NCBI GenBank assembly: GCA_016285835.1
Contig: JAEERM010000004.1
Location: forward strand, 1-64,000
Direction: 5' to 3'
DNA length: 64,000 nt
Source: Fibrobacter sp.
Lineage (GTDB): Bacteria; Fibrobacterota; Fibrobacteria; Fibrobacterales; Fibrobacteraceae
Shown here: positions 37,060-46,700 of the stretch, piece by piece
How positions within the stretch are numbered: the first letter of the stretch is position 1
Layout: the number at the start of each line of letters is the position of its first letter
The notes under the pieces: model-generated
The model's database searches: none
Told to the model about the DNA's origin: nothing
Seen by the model: the letters and a program-made list of their open reading frames with translations, nothing else
Program-made: the position numbers and the translations under genes

Positions 37060-37871
37060 TGAACAACGAAGCACTGCGCATAGAAAACTTGCACCTGTCG
37101 TACAAAGGGCTCGCCGGCACGACTTTCTCGAAGCCGAGTGCACTCGCCTATTTTGACAAGAGCAGCGACATGGACAAGGAGCTGATTTGCGGAGCGAACC
37201 TGGTTTTAAACCGTGGAGAAACGCTGTGCATCGGAGGTCCTTCCGGCCAAGGAAAAAGCGCCCTGCTCAGGGTGATTGCCGGGCTTGCAAGGCCAAGCGC
37301 GGGAAAACTATACTACTTCGGCGAGCACATTCCCGCCGAACGCCAGACTGCACTGGAAATCGCAAAGCGCCAAGTCGGGCTCGTTTTCCAGAACGGCGCC
37401 CTGATTTCTAACCTTCGCGTCCGCGACAACATCGCGCTCCCCCTGCGTTACCACAAGAAAGGTTCCCCGAAGGAAATCGAGGACAAGATCAACATGGCCA
37501 TGGACTTGATGCGCGTAAGGGATTGCGCGACGATGTTCCCCCACCAGTTGAGCGTGGGCATGCAGAAGCGTGTCGCCATCGCCCGTTCCTGGGCCATGGA
37601 CCCCGAGTTGCTCTTGATGGACGAGCCCACCGCAGGGCTCGACAACTACAACCGCCGCAACCTGCTGCCGCTAATCGACAACATGCGAATTCTGTTCAAG
37701 ACGTCCATCATCATCATTACGCACGACCTGATGATTGCTAAAGAACTGAACTGCAACCTGGTGTTCCTGTACAACAAGACCCTGACTGAGCCCCATTCCT
37801 TCGATTACTGGCAGACCGCAGACAACGCCATTTCGCGTGAACTGTTCCGCGATTTGCGGACGAGCGGGTAA
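37059..37871 (+). CDS. ABC transporter ATP-binding protein (MlaF-like)
   Basis: GGPSGQGKSALLRVIAGL, QVGLVFQNGAL, LSVGMQKRVAIARSWAMDPELLLMDEPTAGLD. Confidence 0.92.
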   Translation: MNNEALRIENLHLSYKGLAGTTFSKPSALAYFDKSSDMDKELICGANLVLNRGETLCIGGPSGQGKSALLRVIAGLARPSAGKLYYFGEHIPAERQTALEIAKRQVGLVFQNGALISNLRVRDNIALPLRYHKKGSPKEIEDKINMAMDLMRVRDCATMFPHQLSVGMQKRVAIARSWAMDPELLLMDEPTAGLDNYNRRNLLPLIDNMRILFKTSIIIITHDLMIAKELNCNLVFLYNKTLTEPHSFDYWQTADNAISRELFRDLRTSG

Positions 37872-37892
37872 AGCGCCTTCGGCACAATGTAT

Positions 37893-37948
37893 AATTGATA
37901 ATGGATAATGGATAATTATCAATCATCAATCATCAATTATCAATCATC
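37893..37948. repeat. Heptad-repeat element F (inverted arms, 8 x 7 bp)
   Basis: AATTGAT AATGGAT AATGGAT | AATTATC AATCATC AATCATC AATTATC AATCATC. Confidence 0.9.
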
Positions 37949-37990
37949 CCACATTAGTTCCTATATTGTATCACAAAAAAGGAATTTTCA

Positions 37991-38992
37991 ATGTTTCTCC
38001 CCCTTCCAGACGATTTCCATGCCCACCTGCGCCAGGGCGACTTGATGCCCGGTTATGTACGCGACCTTGTAGCCCAATTCGGGCGAGCAATCATTATGCC
38101 GAACACCGTCCCCGCGATGACCAGCGCCAAGGCGATTGCCGAATACAAGGCGCAGATTTTGGATGCCGCGAAGGACGTGCGCCCGGACTTTGAACCGCTC
38201 ATGACGTTCAAGCTGAACCCGAACTACACGGAGCAGGATTTGAAGGACATGATGGCGGTAGGCGTCGTTGCCGGCAAGTACTACCCCGCGGGCGTCACTA
38301 CGAACAGCGCCGACGGCATCAGCGATTTTGAAGCGGTATTCCCCGTGGTCGCGATGATGGAAAAACTGGGACTTGTGCTGTGCGTACACGGCGAGGAACC
38401 GGGCGAGTTCTGCCTGGACCGCGAACCTGCGTTTATCAAGCGCGTGGAGACGCTGGCCGCAAAGTTCCCGAAATTGAAAATCGTCTTTGAACATTTGAGT
38501 TCCGCAAAGTCGGTCGAGGCGGTAAAGCGCCTGCCCGCAAACGTGGCGGCCACCTTCACGGTACACCACCTGATGATGACTCTCGACGACATCGTCGGAG
38601 ACGCCCTCAGGCCGCACCACTTTTGCAAGCCGTTACCGAAGCGGCCTGAAGACCGTGCCGCGATCCGCGAAGCCGCCTTCAGCGGCAACCCGAAGTTCTT
38701 TCTCGGCACGGACTCCGCCCCGCACCAGCTGGGCAAAAAAGAATGTCCGTGCGGGGCGGCGGGCGTCTACAGCGCTCCCGTGGCCATCCCGCTCCTGGTA
38801 CAGGAATTCGAGAAGGCCGGCCACCTGGACAAGCTAGCGAATTTTATCGCCGGTTTCGGTGCCGATTTCTACGGAATCCCGCGCACCACAAAGCAAATCG
38901 AAGTCGTGAAAGAAGCATGGACAGTCCCGGCCGTGGTGAACGGCGTCGTCCCGCTTGCTGCGGGCCAGACACTTGAGTGGAAAATCAAGTAG
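37991..38992 (+). CDS. pyrC: Dihydroorotase
   Basis: LPDDFHAHLRQGDLM, RAIIMPNTVPAMTS, FEHLSSAKSVEAV, FLGTDSAPHQLGKKE. Confidence 0.94.
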   Translation: MFLPLPDDFHAHLRQGDLMPGYVRDLVAQFGRAIIMPNTVPAMTSAKAIAEYKAQILDAAKDVRPDFEPLMTFKLNPNYTEQDLKDMMAVGVVAGKYYPAGVTTNSADGISDFEAVFPVVAMMEKLGLVLCVHGEEPGEFCLDREPAFIKRVETLAAKFPKLKIVFEHLSSAKSVEAVKRLPANVAATFTVHHLMMTLDDIVGDALRPHHFCKPLPKRPEDRAAIREAAFSGNPKFFLGTDSAPHQLGKKECPCGAAGVYSAPVAIPLLVQEFEKAGHLDKLANFIAGFGADFYGIPRTTKQIEVVKEAWTVPAVVNGVVPLAAGQTLEWKIK

Positions 38993-39054
38993 CGTTTGTC
39001 CTTTCCGCGCAAAAAATATACATTATAGGCATAGATACTAACCCCAGGAATTCT

Positions 39055-39831
39055 ATGTCTGTTTATCGCGCTTTTCTCGCAATTTTATACTACCTCATCG
39101 TCGTCGTCGGTATGTTAATCCTCGGCATCCCCTACATCATCTACAAGGGCTATATCCGCGGGCACAAGGAAGAAATTACGAACGTATGCCAGTTCTTCTT
39201 TACCCACATCGCGTTCAAGCTGTTCCGCATCACCATCAAGGTGGAAGGCGAAGAGAACATTCCCAAGGGTCGCAAGGGATTCGTCATCGTGGCAAACCAC
39301 CAGAGTTTCCTCGACATCAATGTCATCTGGCCCGCCATCGGCAACGCGGCCTTCATGGCAAAGGCGAGTCTCTGGAAGGCTCCCATTTTCGGATGGGTCA
39401 TCAGCACCATCGGTTGCATTCCCGTGCACAAGAACCCGCGCAAGAATGCCGGCATGGGCAAGATGGTCGCCGAGCGCATCGCGAAGGGCTACAACTTTAC
39501 CGTGTTCCCTGAAGGCCACCGCACCGAAGATGGCCACATGCTCAAGTTCCAGAACGGGATTTTCCGCATGGCGAAGGAACAGCATTTCGACATCCTCCCC
39601 GTTACCCTCGTGAACACCGGAAAAATTCTCCCGAAGGTCAAGTGGGCCATATACAGTGGAGAAGTCAAGATGGTCATACACCCGATGGTGAAGGGAGAAG
39701 ACTACGCGGACAAGCCCATGGGCGACCTGCGCGACGAGCTGCACGACCTGATCGAATCCGCGATGCCCTACAAGCAAGAAGAACTTGCAAAAGCGAATTT
39801 AGACGCCGGTACCGGCGCAAAGGAGGCCTGA
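39055..39831 (+). CDS. plsC: 1-acyl-sn-glycerol-3-phosphate acyltransferase
   Basis: VANHQSFLDINVIWP (HX4D variant), FPEGHRTEDGHMLKFQNGIFRMA. Confidence 0.9.
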   Translation: MSVYRAFLAILYYLIVVVGMLILGIPYIIYKGYIRGHKEEITNVCQFFFTHIAFKLFRITIKVEGEENIPKGRKGFVIVANHQSFLDINVIWPAIGNAAFMAKASLWKAPIFGWVISTIGCIPVHKNPRKNAGMGKMVAERIAKGYNFTVFPEGHRTEDGHMLKFQNGIFRMAKEQHFDILPVTLVNTGKILPKVKWAIYSGEVKMVIHPMVKGEDYADKPMGDLRDELHDLIESAMPYKQEELAKANLDAGTGAKEA

Positions 39832-39832
39832 T

Positions 39833-42127
39833 ATGGCACAGCGTTTACCCAGTGAAGAACAGATTATCGCTATACTCCGTGACGAACCGATGGTCGGAAG
39901 CCAGTTGCGCGGTGCGCTCGGGCTCCCGAAAAAGCAGAAGATGGCATTCAAGCAGATGCTCGCCGACATGGTGGAGAGGGGGCTCCTCAAGCGCACCAGC
40001 CATAAGGAATACCAGCTGGGCGACGGGGAAAGCCTCGAAGAAAAGCGCGAGAAGCGTTTCAAGAAGATTGCCGAGCAAGGCGCCGAAGACAACCGCCGCC
40101 CCGGCGCACGCAGCCGCAGGCAGACCGGCAAGGAAAACGAGACCCGCGTAAAACGCGGCATTCTGCACCAGATTGACGAAGAGAAATGGGAAGTGCACGA
40201 ACTCGAGACCGGCAAGGTTTACGAGATGTGCCACCGCAAGCAGGCCCCGGGCAAGGAGGGCGAGACCATCAGCTTTACGCTGTACCCGCACCCGAAACTC
40301 AAGCACAGCTACTTAGCGAAGGTGGACCGCAGCGCCGAGGCGATGAACATTTCGTGGGACGAAGTCAAGACGAAGTTCATGGAAGAAAGCAACCTGCCCA
40401 AGGACTTCTCCCCCGCCATCAAGAAGTTCGTCGAAGGCATCAAGGAACCGGGCCCGAAGGATTTCAAGGGGCGCGTGGACTACCGCAAGCTTGACATCTT
40501 GTGCATTGACCCCGAAGGCGCCATGGACCACGACGACGCCATCAGCGTGGAACGTACCGCAACCGGCTACAAGCTGGGCGTGCATATTGCCGACGTGAGC
40601 TACTACGTACCCGAGGGAAGCGACCTCGACGAAGAAGCCCTGGAACGCAGCTACACGCAGTACCTGCCGTGGACGGCGGTGCCCATGCTTCCCGAAAAGC
40701 TTTCGAGCGGCGTGTGCAGCTTGCACCAGGGCGTAGACCGTTGCGCCTTCACCTGCATGATGGAACTCGACAAGCACGCGAACGTGCTCAGCTGGGATTT
40801 CCACAAGAGCGTCGTGAACATCACGAAGGGCATCACCTACCAGGAAGCGGTGAAGATGATGGAAGCGGGCGACGATTCCATCAAGGCGCTCGCCGAGGTG
40901 ACCGCGATGCTCAAGAAGAACCGCACCAAGGAAGGCCTGCTCGAATTCAAGAGCACCGAATACGGCTGTAAGTTCAACGAGTCCGGCGAACCCGTGCAGA
41001 TTGTGCCGCGCGAGACCGACGAATCGAATTCTTGGGTCGAGGAATGCATGCTCATCGCGAACAACTGCTGCGCGAAGGAACTTGCAAAGCGCAAGCTGCA
41101 GGGCATCTACCGTATCCACGAGGCGCCCGACACCAAGGACATCATGGAGCTGTACTACATGTACCCGGATTTGTTCAAGGACGCCCCCGTGATGTTGCGC
41201 GATTTGGGCAAGCCCCGCAGCGGCGACACGAACCTGAACCCGGTCGCCTTCAAGCTGTACCAGCACCTGGTGAAGCGCGCAGGCGACGACGAGACCCTGA
41301 TGAACCGCATCCTCCGCAGTATGCAGAAGGCCCACTACGACAGCAACAGCTTCGGGCACTTCGCACTCAACTGGCAGGACTACAGCCACTTCACCTCGCC
41401 TATCCGCCGCTACGCCGACCTCTGGTGCCACCGCGAACTTGCGCGCAAGGGCAAGGAAATCAACGCCGAGCGCGCAAACAGCGTAATCGAGGTGTGCGAC
41501 CTGATTTCTGCAAACGAAATCAAGAACATGAAGGTGGAACGCATCTCCATCAAGGTGTGCAGCTGCTGGATATTGAAGAACCACATCGGCGACGACTTCG
41601 AGGCGACCGTCACCGGCATCGAGGAATGGGGCATCTACGTAAGCATCAAGGATCCCATCGCCGAGGGCCTGGTGCGTTTCCGCGACATCGTCGGCGAAGA
41701 CTTCTACGTATTCAATCCCGACCAGGGACTTGCCTTCGGCAAGAAGAGCGGACGCACGTTCCGCCGTGGTGACATCGTGAAGGTGCGCCTGTTACGCGTG
41801 GACCCGCTGCGCGGCCAGGCGGACTTCAGCATCATCGAGAAGATTTCGAGCGAACCGAAAAAGAAGCGCCGCCAGGGCGAATCCCGCGACAGCCACCGCG
41901 ACGTGCACGAGCGCGCCGACCGCGCCGCAGCCGCCGAAGCACTCGGTTACGTGAGCCAGCCCGACGACGACTTTGCCGGAGACGATTTCGAATCTGAATA
42001 CGTTCCCATGAAGCGCAACCGCGAACAGCGCCGCAGGGCTCAGTTCGGCGAGAAGCCGGGCCGCAACAGGGCCGGCGAAAGCGGCCGTAGCCGTGGCAAA
42101 AAGGCGACCCGCACCAGGAAACGCTAG
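39833..42127 (+). CDS. rnr: Ribonuclease R
   Basis: RNB motif CIDPEGAMDHDDAISV, YAHFTSP-type HFTSPIRRYADLWCHR, C-terminal S1-like and basic tail. Confidence 0.95.
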   Translation: MAQRLPSEEQIIAILRDEPMVGSQLRGALGLPKKQKMAFKQMLADMVERGLLKRTSHKEYQLGDGESLEEKREKRFKKIAEQGAEDNRRPGARSRRQTGKENETRVKRGILHQIDEEKWEVHELETGKVYEMCHRKQAPGKEGETISFTLYPHPKLKHSYLAKVDRSAEAMNISWDEVKTKFMEESNLPKDFSPAIKKFVEGIKEPGPKDFKGRVDYRKLDILCIDPEGAMDHDDAISVERTATGYKLGVHIADVSYYVPEGSDLDEEALERSYTQYLPWTAVPMLPEKLSSGVCSLHQGVDRCAFTCMMELDKHANVLSWDFHKSVVNITKGITYQEAVKMMEAGDDSIKALAEVTAMLKKNRTKEGLLEFKSTEYGCKFNESGEPVQIVPRETDESNSWVEECMLIANNCCAKELAKRKLQGIYRIHEAPDTKDIMELYYMYPDLFKDAPVMLRDLGKPRSGDTNLNPVAFKLYQHLVKRAGDDETLMNRILRSMQKAHYDSNSFGHFALNWQDYSHFTSPIRRYADLWCHRELARKGKEINAERANSVIEVCDLISANEIKNMKVERISIKVCSCWILKNHIGDDFEATVTGIEEWGIYVSIKDPIAEGLVRFRDIVGEDFYVFNPDQGLAFGKKSGRTFRRGDIVKVRLLRVDPLRGQADFSIIEKISSEPKKKRRQGESRDSHRDVHERADRAAAAEALGYVSQPDDDFAGDDFESEYVPMKRNREQRRRAQFGEKPGRNRAGESGRSRGKKATRTRKR

Positions 42128-42130
42128 CCA

Positions 42131-43018
42131 ATGTCGAGAACGCCCCTGAAAATCGCGCTCTACGCCAGCTACCAGACCGGAGAAGAAATTCCCGGTTACG
42201 TGCGCTACGCACTAGCGCACCTGGCCAAGACCGATTTCAAGGTGGTGCTACTGACAAACGAACGAACGCTCTCGCAAGCCAGTTACGAATTCCTCGCCGA
42301 CAACAACATCGAACTGTTCCTGACACAAAACCACGGCTTTGATTTCGGCATGTGGAAGCGGTACCTGCACATGCAGGCCATCAGCAATTCCGAGAACGAA
42401 AACATCGAGCGTCTGCTCCTCATAAACGATTCCGTGGTCTATTACCAGGACAAGTTCGAGGAATACTTCGAACAGGCCGAAAAAAGCCACGCCGACGTAG
42501 TCTCGCTAACGTCCAACGACGAATTCGCGCCGCACCTGCAATCGTTCTTTTTGTACATGAAGCCTGCCGCATTGGGCGTATTCTTCATGCACCTCTTTGA
42601 AACGCCGGAACAGGAAAACTTTTACGACGTGACGCGACGCCTCGAAGTGGCGCTCAGCGAAAAATTCGGCGAAGCCGACGTCAAGATGGAATCGCTGTAC
42701 CATACGGAGCGCCCCGTCTTTTTCGCCTACAAAGAACTCATCGAGCAGGGTGCCGGATTCGTGAAGAGAAAGCTGCTCCAACGCCGGTTCAGCTACGAAG
42801 AGAAAAAGCACTTCGTGCGTTACCACGCCTACGACGCCCTGAACGAGAATTACCTCGCCCTCATCAAGAAGGCCGGATTCGCACCCGACTTCAAAGAAGA
42901 ATGGTTCCCGAAGTGCAACGACACGCTCGTTTCCCGCGCCAAGGACTTCCTCTGGGAAAAAGCCTTCCAGGTCGCCGGATTCCCGGCCAAACGCCTTATC
43001 GACAGGTTCAAGAAGTAA
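42131..43018 (+). CDS. RgpF-like (rhamnan synthesis F-like) protein
   Basis: IALYASYQTGEEIPGYVRYALAHLAKTDFKVVLLTNE, NHGFDFGMWKRYL, LLLINDSVVYYQ, DVVSLTSNDEFAPHLQSFFLYMK. Confidence 0.7.
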   Translation: MSRTPLKIALYASYQTGEEIPGYVRYALAHLAKTDFKVVLLTNERTLSQASYEFLADNNIELFLTQNHGFDFGMWKRYLHMQAISNSENENIERLLLINDSVVYYQDKFEEYFEQAEKSHADVVSLTSNDEFAPHLQSFFLYMKPAALGVFFMHLFETPEQENFYDVTRRLEVALSEKFGEADVKMESLYHTERPVFFAYKELIEQGAGFVKRKLLQRRFSYEEKKHFVRYHAYDALNENYLALIKKAGFAPDFKEEWFPKCNDTLVSRAKDFLWEKAFQVAGFPAKRLIDRFKK

Positions 43019-43027
43019 GCGATACAA

Positions 43028-43693
43028 TCACTCCACATCGAACATTTTCATCGGCAGCAAATGCCTCTGTTTTGCTCTCAGCACTTCTAAAACAACCGTA
43101 CTTTCGCCGCCTTGAGGCGCGGAAGTCTTTATCGTCACCTTTTTGAGGGTTCCCGGTAGCGGGCAGGAGTTATCGCAATACTCAAACTCGCTTACGGCAT
43201 TGGCCCCGTTCAAGACCACGTTCATCTTCATCACTCGCTTGTTTTTCTGCGAGTAATAAAGCGTCGGCTTGGCCGGGTCCTTGGGAGTAATCTTCCAGAG
43301 TTTCCCTTCGGCGACAGGGTTATTATAGTCTTCGGGAGAACCCATCTGTTTGTTCACATCGGCTGGGTTCTGCGCAGGCATGTTCTGCGCCGGGAGTTTT
43401 TTCCCTGTTTTCAAGTCCGTGACCTTCATGCGTCCGTTGTTCTGCACCATTTCCATCTGCATCATGCTGGACTTGATGGTTGTAATGGACTTGTTTTCAC
43501 CAGCGGTAAGCAGGGCCATATTCACAACCTGAGGCTGCATATTGGGAAGCGTCACCGTGGTACGCATCTGCATCTCGCAAGTGTCCGGAAAGGCGGATTT
43601 CTTCTGATTCTCGAACACCGTCTGCAAGCTAAGCGCATACCCTTGGATGGCAACAAAAGAAACTGCAGCGAAAATTTTAATCACATTGTTCAT
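43028..43693 (-). CDS. Secreted protein, outer-membrane lipoprotein-sorting-like fold
   Basis: Signal peptide; LolA-like beta pattern; no firm family signature. Confidence 0.45.
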   Translation of the reverse strand: MNNVIKIFAAVSFVAIQGYALSLQTVFENQKKSAFPDTCEMQMRTTVTLPNMQPQVVNMALLTAGENKSITTIKSSMMQMEMVQNNGRMKVTDLKTGKKLPAQNMPAQNPADVNKQMGSPEDYNNPVAEGKLWKITPKDPAKPTLYYSQKNKRVMKMNVVLNGANAVSEFEYCDNSCPLPGTLKKVTIKTSAPQGGESTVVLEVLRAKQRHLLPMKMFDVE

Positions 43694-43703
43694 AATTCTA
43701 TCC

Positions 43704-46700
43704 TTACAGCAAAGAAAGCTTCTTTGTCGATTTAATAGACCCGTTCACCTTGAGCATCAAGTAAGTTCTATTCATGTCGATGCCGTTCCAGTCAACTCGC
43801 ACAAACTGTTCACCCGGAGCGAGCGTCCCACTAAAGATAGATTTTACAGGCGTACCCAAAGCCGTCACCAGACTCAGTTCCACATAGGACCAGTTGTCCA
43901 TCGTGATAACGAGTCCTTCAGGCGTACGGATTATAGGAACGGATCCAGGTGCATGGTAGCCGAAATCGACATTATATATGGAATCCGGATTGACTTCATC
44001 CGGAGCGGGCAACGCCCATACAGGGGTATTGCCGTAGAGCATGTACCCCGTGGAATCGAACACGCAGATGCCGCTAGCTACGCGCATCATCATTCCCAGA
44101 CCGTCGTGACTCGGGTCGTCATTCGCATTCCACATCGCAGCCCAGCCCGGCAGGTGCAGCGCGACCTTCACTGGATTCTGCCACGTCTTGCCAGCGGCAA
44201 GCGGCTTGTCACAATGGACAGTCACCTGCCAGCGACCAGAACCGAGGCTTTCCATCGAGGCGGACGCACATTCGGACTTGTCGTTGATTTCATAATCCGG
44301 CGCAAGGCCTTCTTCCACGAAGAAGTAGTAGCGCACGTCGAAGTTCTTCAACGAGACATTACCCGTATTTTCCACATTGAAGTGAATCTCGCTCGCCTGG
44401 TTGTCGCCGCGCATATCGGCAGCAAGCACGCGGACCTTGGTTTCGAGCGAAACAGGATCTTCCATCTCGGCGCAGGAGCCGCCAATCAGGTTGTTGTCCT
44501 TATCCAGGACGACAACGCCCGCATCCTCGTAGAACCCATCGATATTCGCAACCAATCCGGAATTCGGGTCCACGAAGGACGGGTCGTCGGAAGCACTCCA
44601 CGGAGTAAAATCGGAATTATAGAGACCGAAATGCGGGCCGTCACCACCGAATACTGTTCCGGCAACCGGTATCGTCTCGGCAAACGCCCATTCCACGTAA
44701 CCCGTGTTGGCGCTCTCGGAATGAACCGCAGGGAATGTTGGTCCGTAGTTCGGCCAATAACGGTCAACTCCAGCCTGCGAGGCGTCCTCGCCACGGAAAT
44801 AGTAACGGACAGAGAACCCATTCACGGGCTCATTGGACACGTTGCGCAGGCGGATTCTCGGGCGGAGCGTAGATGTTTCCGGGTATCCCTCGTAGCGCAA
44901 GTACGACTTTATCTTGCGAACCGTATCGACAGGCACAATTCCGGCAACCTTGTCCGAGGTACTTACACCCCAGGCAATCATCGAGGCCGGAATATTGGCG
45001 GTCGTGAGAGCCGCTCCGCCGATCTGGATACCGGCAGGAACCTTCAGCGTCAACGTATGCGTACCCGCCGCAAGATGGACGGATACACCAGAAACAGCCA
45101 CCGCACGCCAGGTATTGGAAACGGCTGCCATTCCGGCCAGCATGCTTGTTTCGCCGACATAGACCGGCTTATCGCCAGCCGTAGCGGACCTTGCGTACAA
45201 CACGACATTGTAATCCGCGGTATTTTCAACGATTACCGACATCGCGAGTGTCGCCGAATCACCCGATACAAGGTACTTGTTACCGGCTACGGAGCAGGAG
45301 AACTCATTCGAGAATCCGCTCACCGCCTCCATATCCTTCACGGCGATGACGATGACATCGGAAACCTCCCCCGCATCGGTGACGGGTTTCGATAGTTCCT
45401 CGACTTCAGCAGCAGTCAACGCACGCGAATACATGCGGATGTCAGCGATATTCCCGAGATAGGACGGGTCACTACCGGTCTTGCCCATGGAGAACGCGCC
45501 CTCCAGTTCTCGCTCCTGTGAAATTCCGGAATCCCGGACTTTCTTCAATTCACCATCGACATAGAACTTGACATGGGCAGAATCAACGGTCACGACGACA
45601 TGCGCCCAGGATTTCTCGCTAATCGGGAGCAGTTCCGATTCCCAGGAATGGGAACCCTCGACTAGTTTCAGCACGCCACCGCGCTGCATGAGTTTGATAT
45701 CGAGGCCGTTCACACCGGCAAAGCCGAGAACCCTGCGCCATGTACTGTAGCCGGAGCCACGCTTGATGCGCGCCTCAAACGAGTACGAAGGAGTACTCCC
45801 AAAATCGACCAAGCCATTGCCGGATGCGAAATCTGTACCCCTGCCAAAATACAAGCCGACATCGCTGCCCCAAGGCCTACTCATATTTGACAAGCCAAGA
45901 TTATGGCCCGTACCGAGCAGTTCATGTGCTATCTTACCGCTGCTTTCACGTGCCGGATACCACAGGGCAAGTTCCGTCGGATATGGATACAGCTTTTCAT
46001 CCGAAACATATTTCTGCTCCGCATGGTTGTGACCGTAGTCTTCCACACGCATTTCCATGGAGAGGTAGCAGCCGGTACATTCGGCAAGCTGCTTTCGGGA
46101 AATACGGACACTTGCAGACACATGACCGGCAGAATCAGGCATCACGTTCATGACACGCAACGTATCGCCCCCGAACACCGGCGTCACTATCACGCGTGCA
46201 ACACCCGACTCGGAGTCATACACATCCGCAGTCGCCGTAAAGATTCTGTCAAGGACCTCGGAAGAATCCTGCACAGAGAAGTTCCTGATGGCAGGACGTA
46301 GAGAATCCGTATAGACTCGCGGACCGGCAATCTGCATATCCATACCGAGAGCGGAAACGCCCACGTAGCGCGATTCATAAATTCCGGACGCAATCTTGCC
46401 CAGGCCGGACACCCCAGAAGTCTTGGAACCATCATAGATTACAGTATCGGGGATTTCGCCGCGAATTTCCGCCACGACTTTTCCATCACGATAGAGCGAT
46501 ACCAACCCGTAACCCGGATGCGTACAGCTGGCACCATAGGCCATATAACCGTTGTCAAGGCCCAGCCACAACGAATCGGACGGAACGGAGCAAGCAAACT
46601 GCGCATTCACAGTCAAAGCGCGAGCCACAGCCGGAGCTGCAGGGAGTTCTTCCATATTTCCATCCGCATCAGGTTCACCAAGGGCAACCACGAATACGTA

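Noticed and set aside
40313-41584. 423-aa minus-strand ORF opposite rnr
   Set aside because: Antisense shadow of RNase R; no independent family signal.
43647-45395. 582-aa plus-strand ORF opposite the 3' end of the giant gene, plus many smaller plus-strand ORFs through 61 kb
   Set aside because: His/Arg-rich shadow translations in the complementary frame of the continuous 4022-aa ORF; no motifs or plausible starts.
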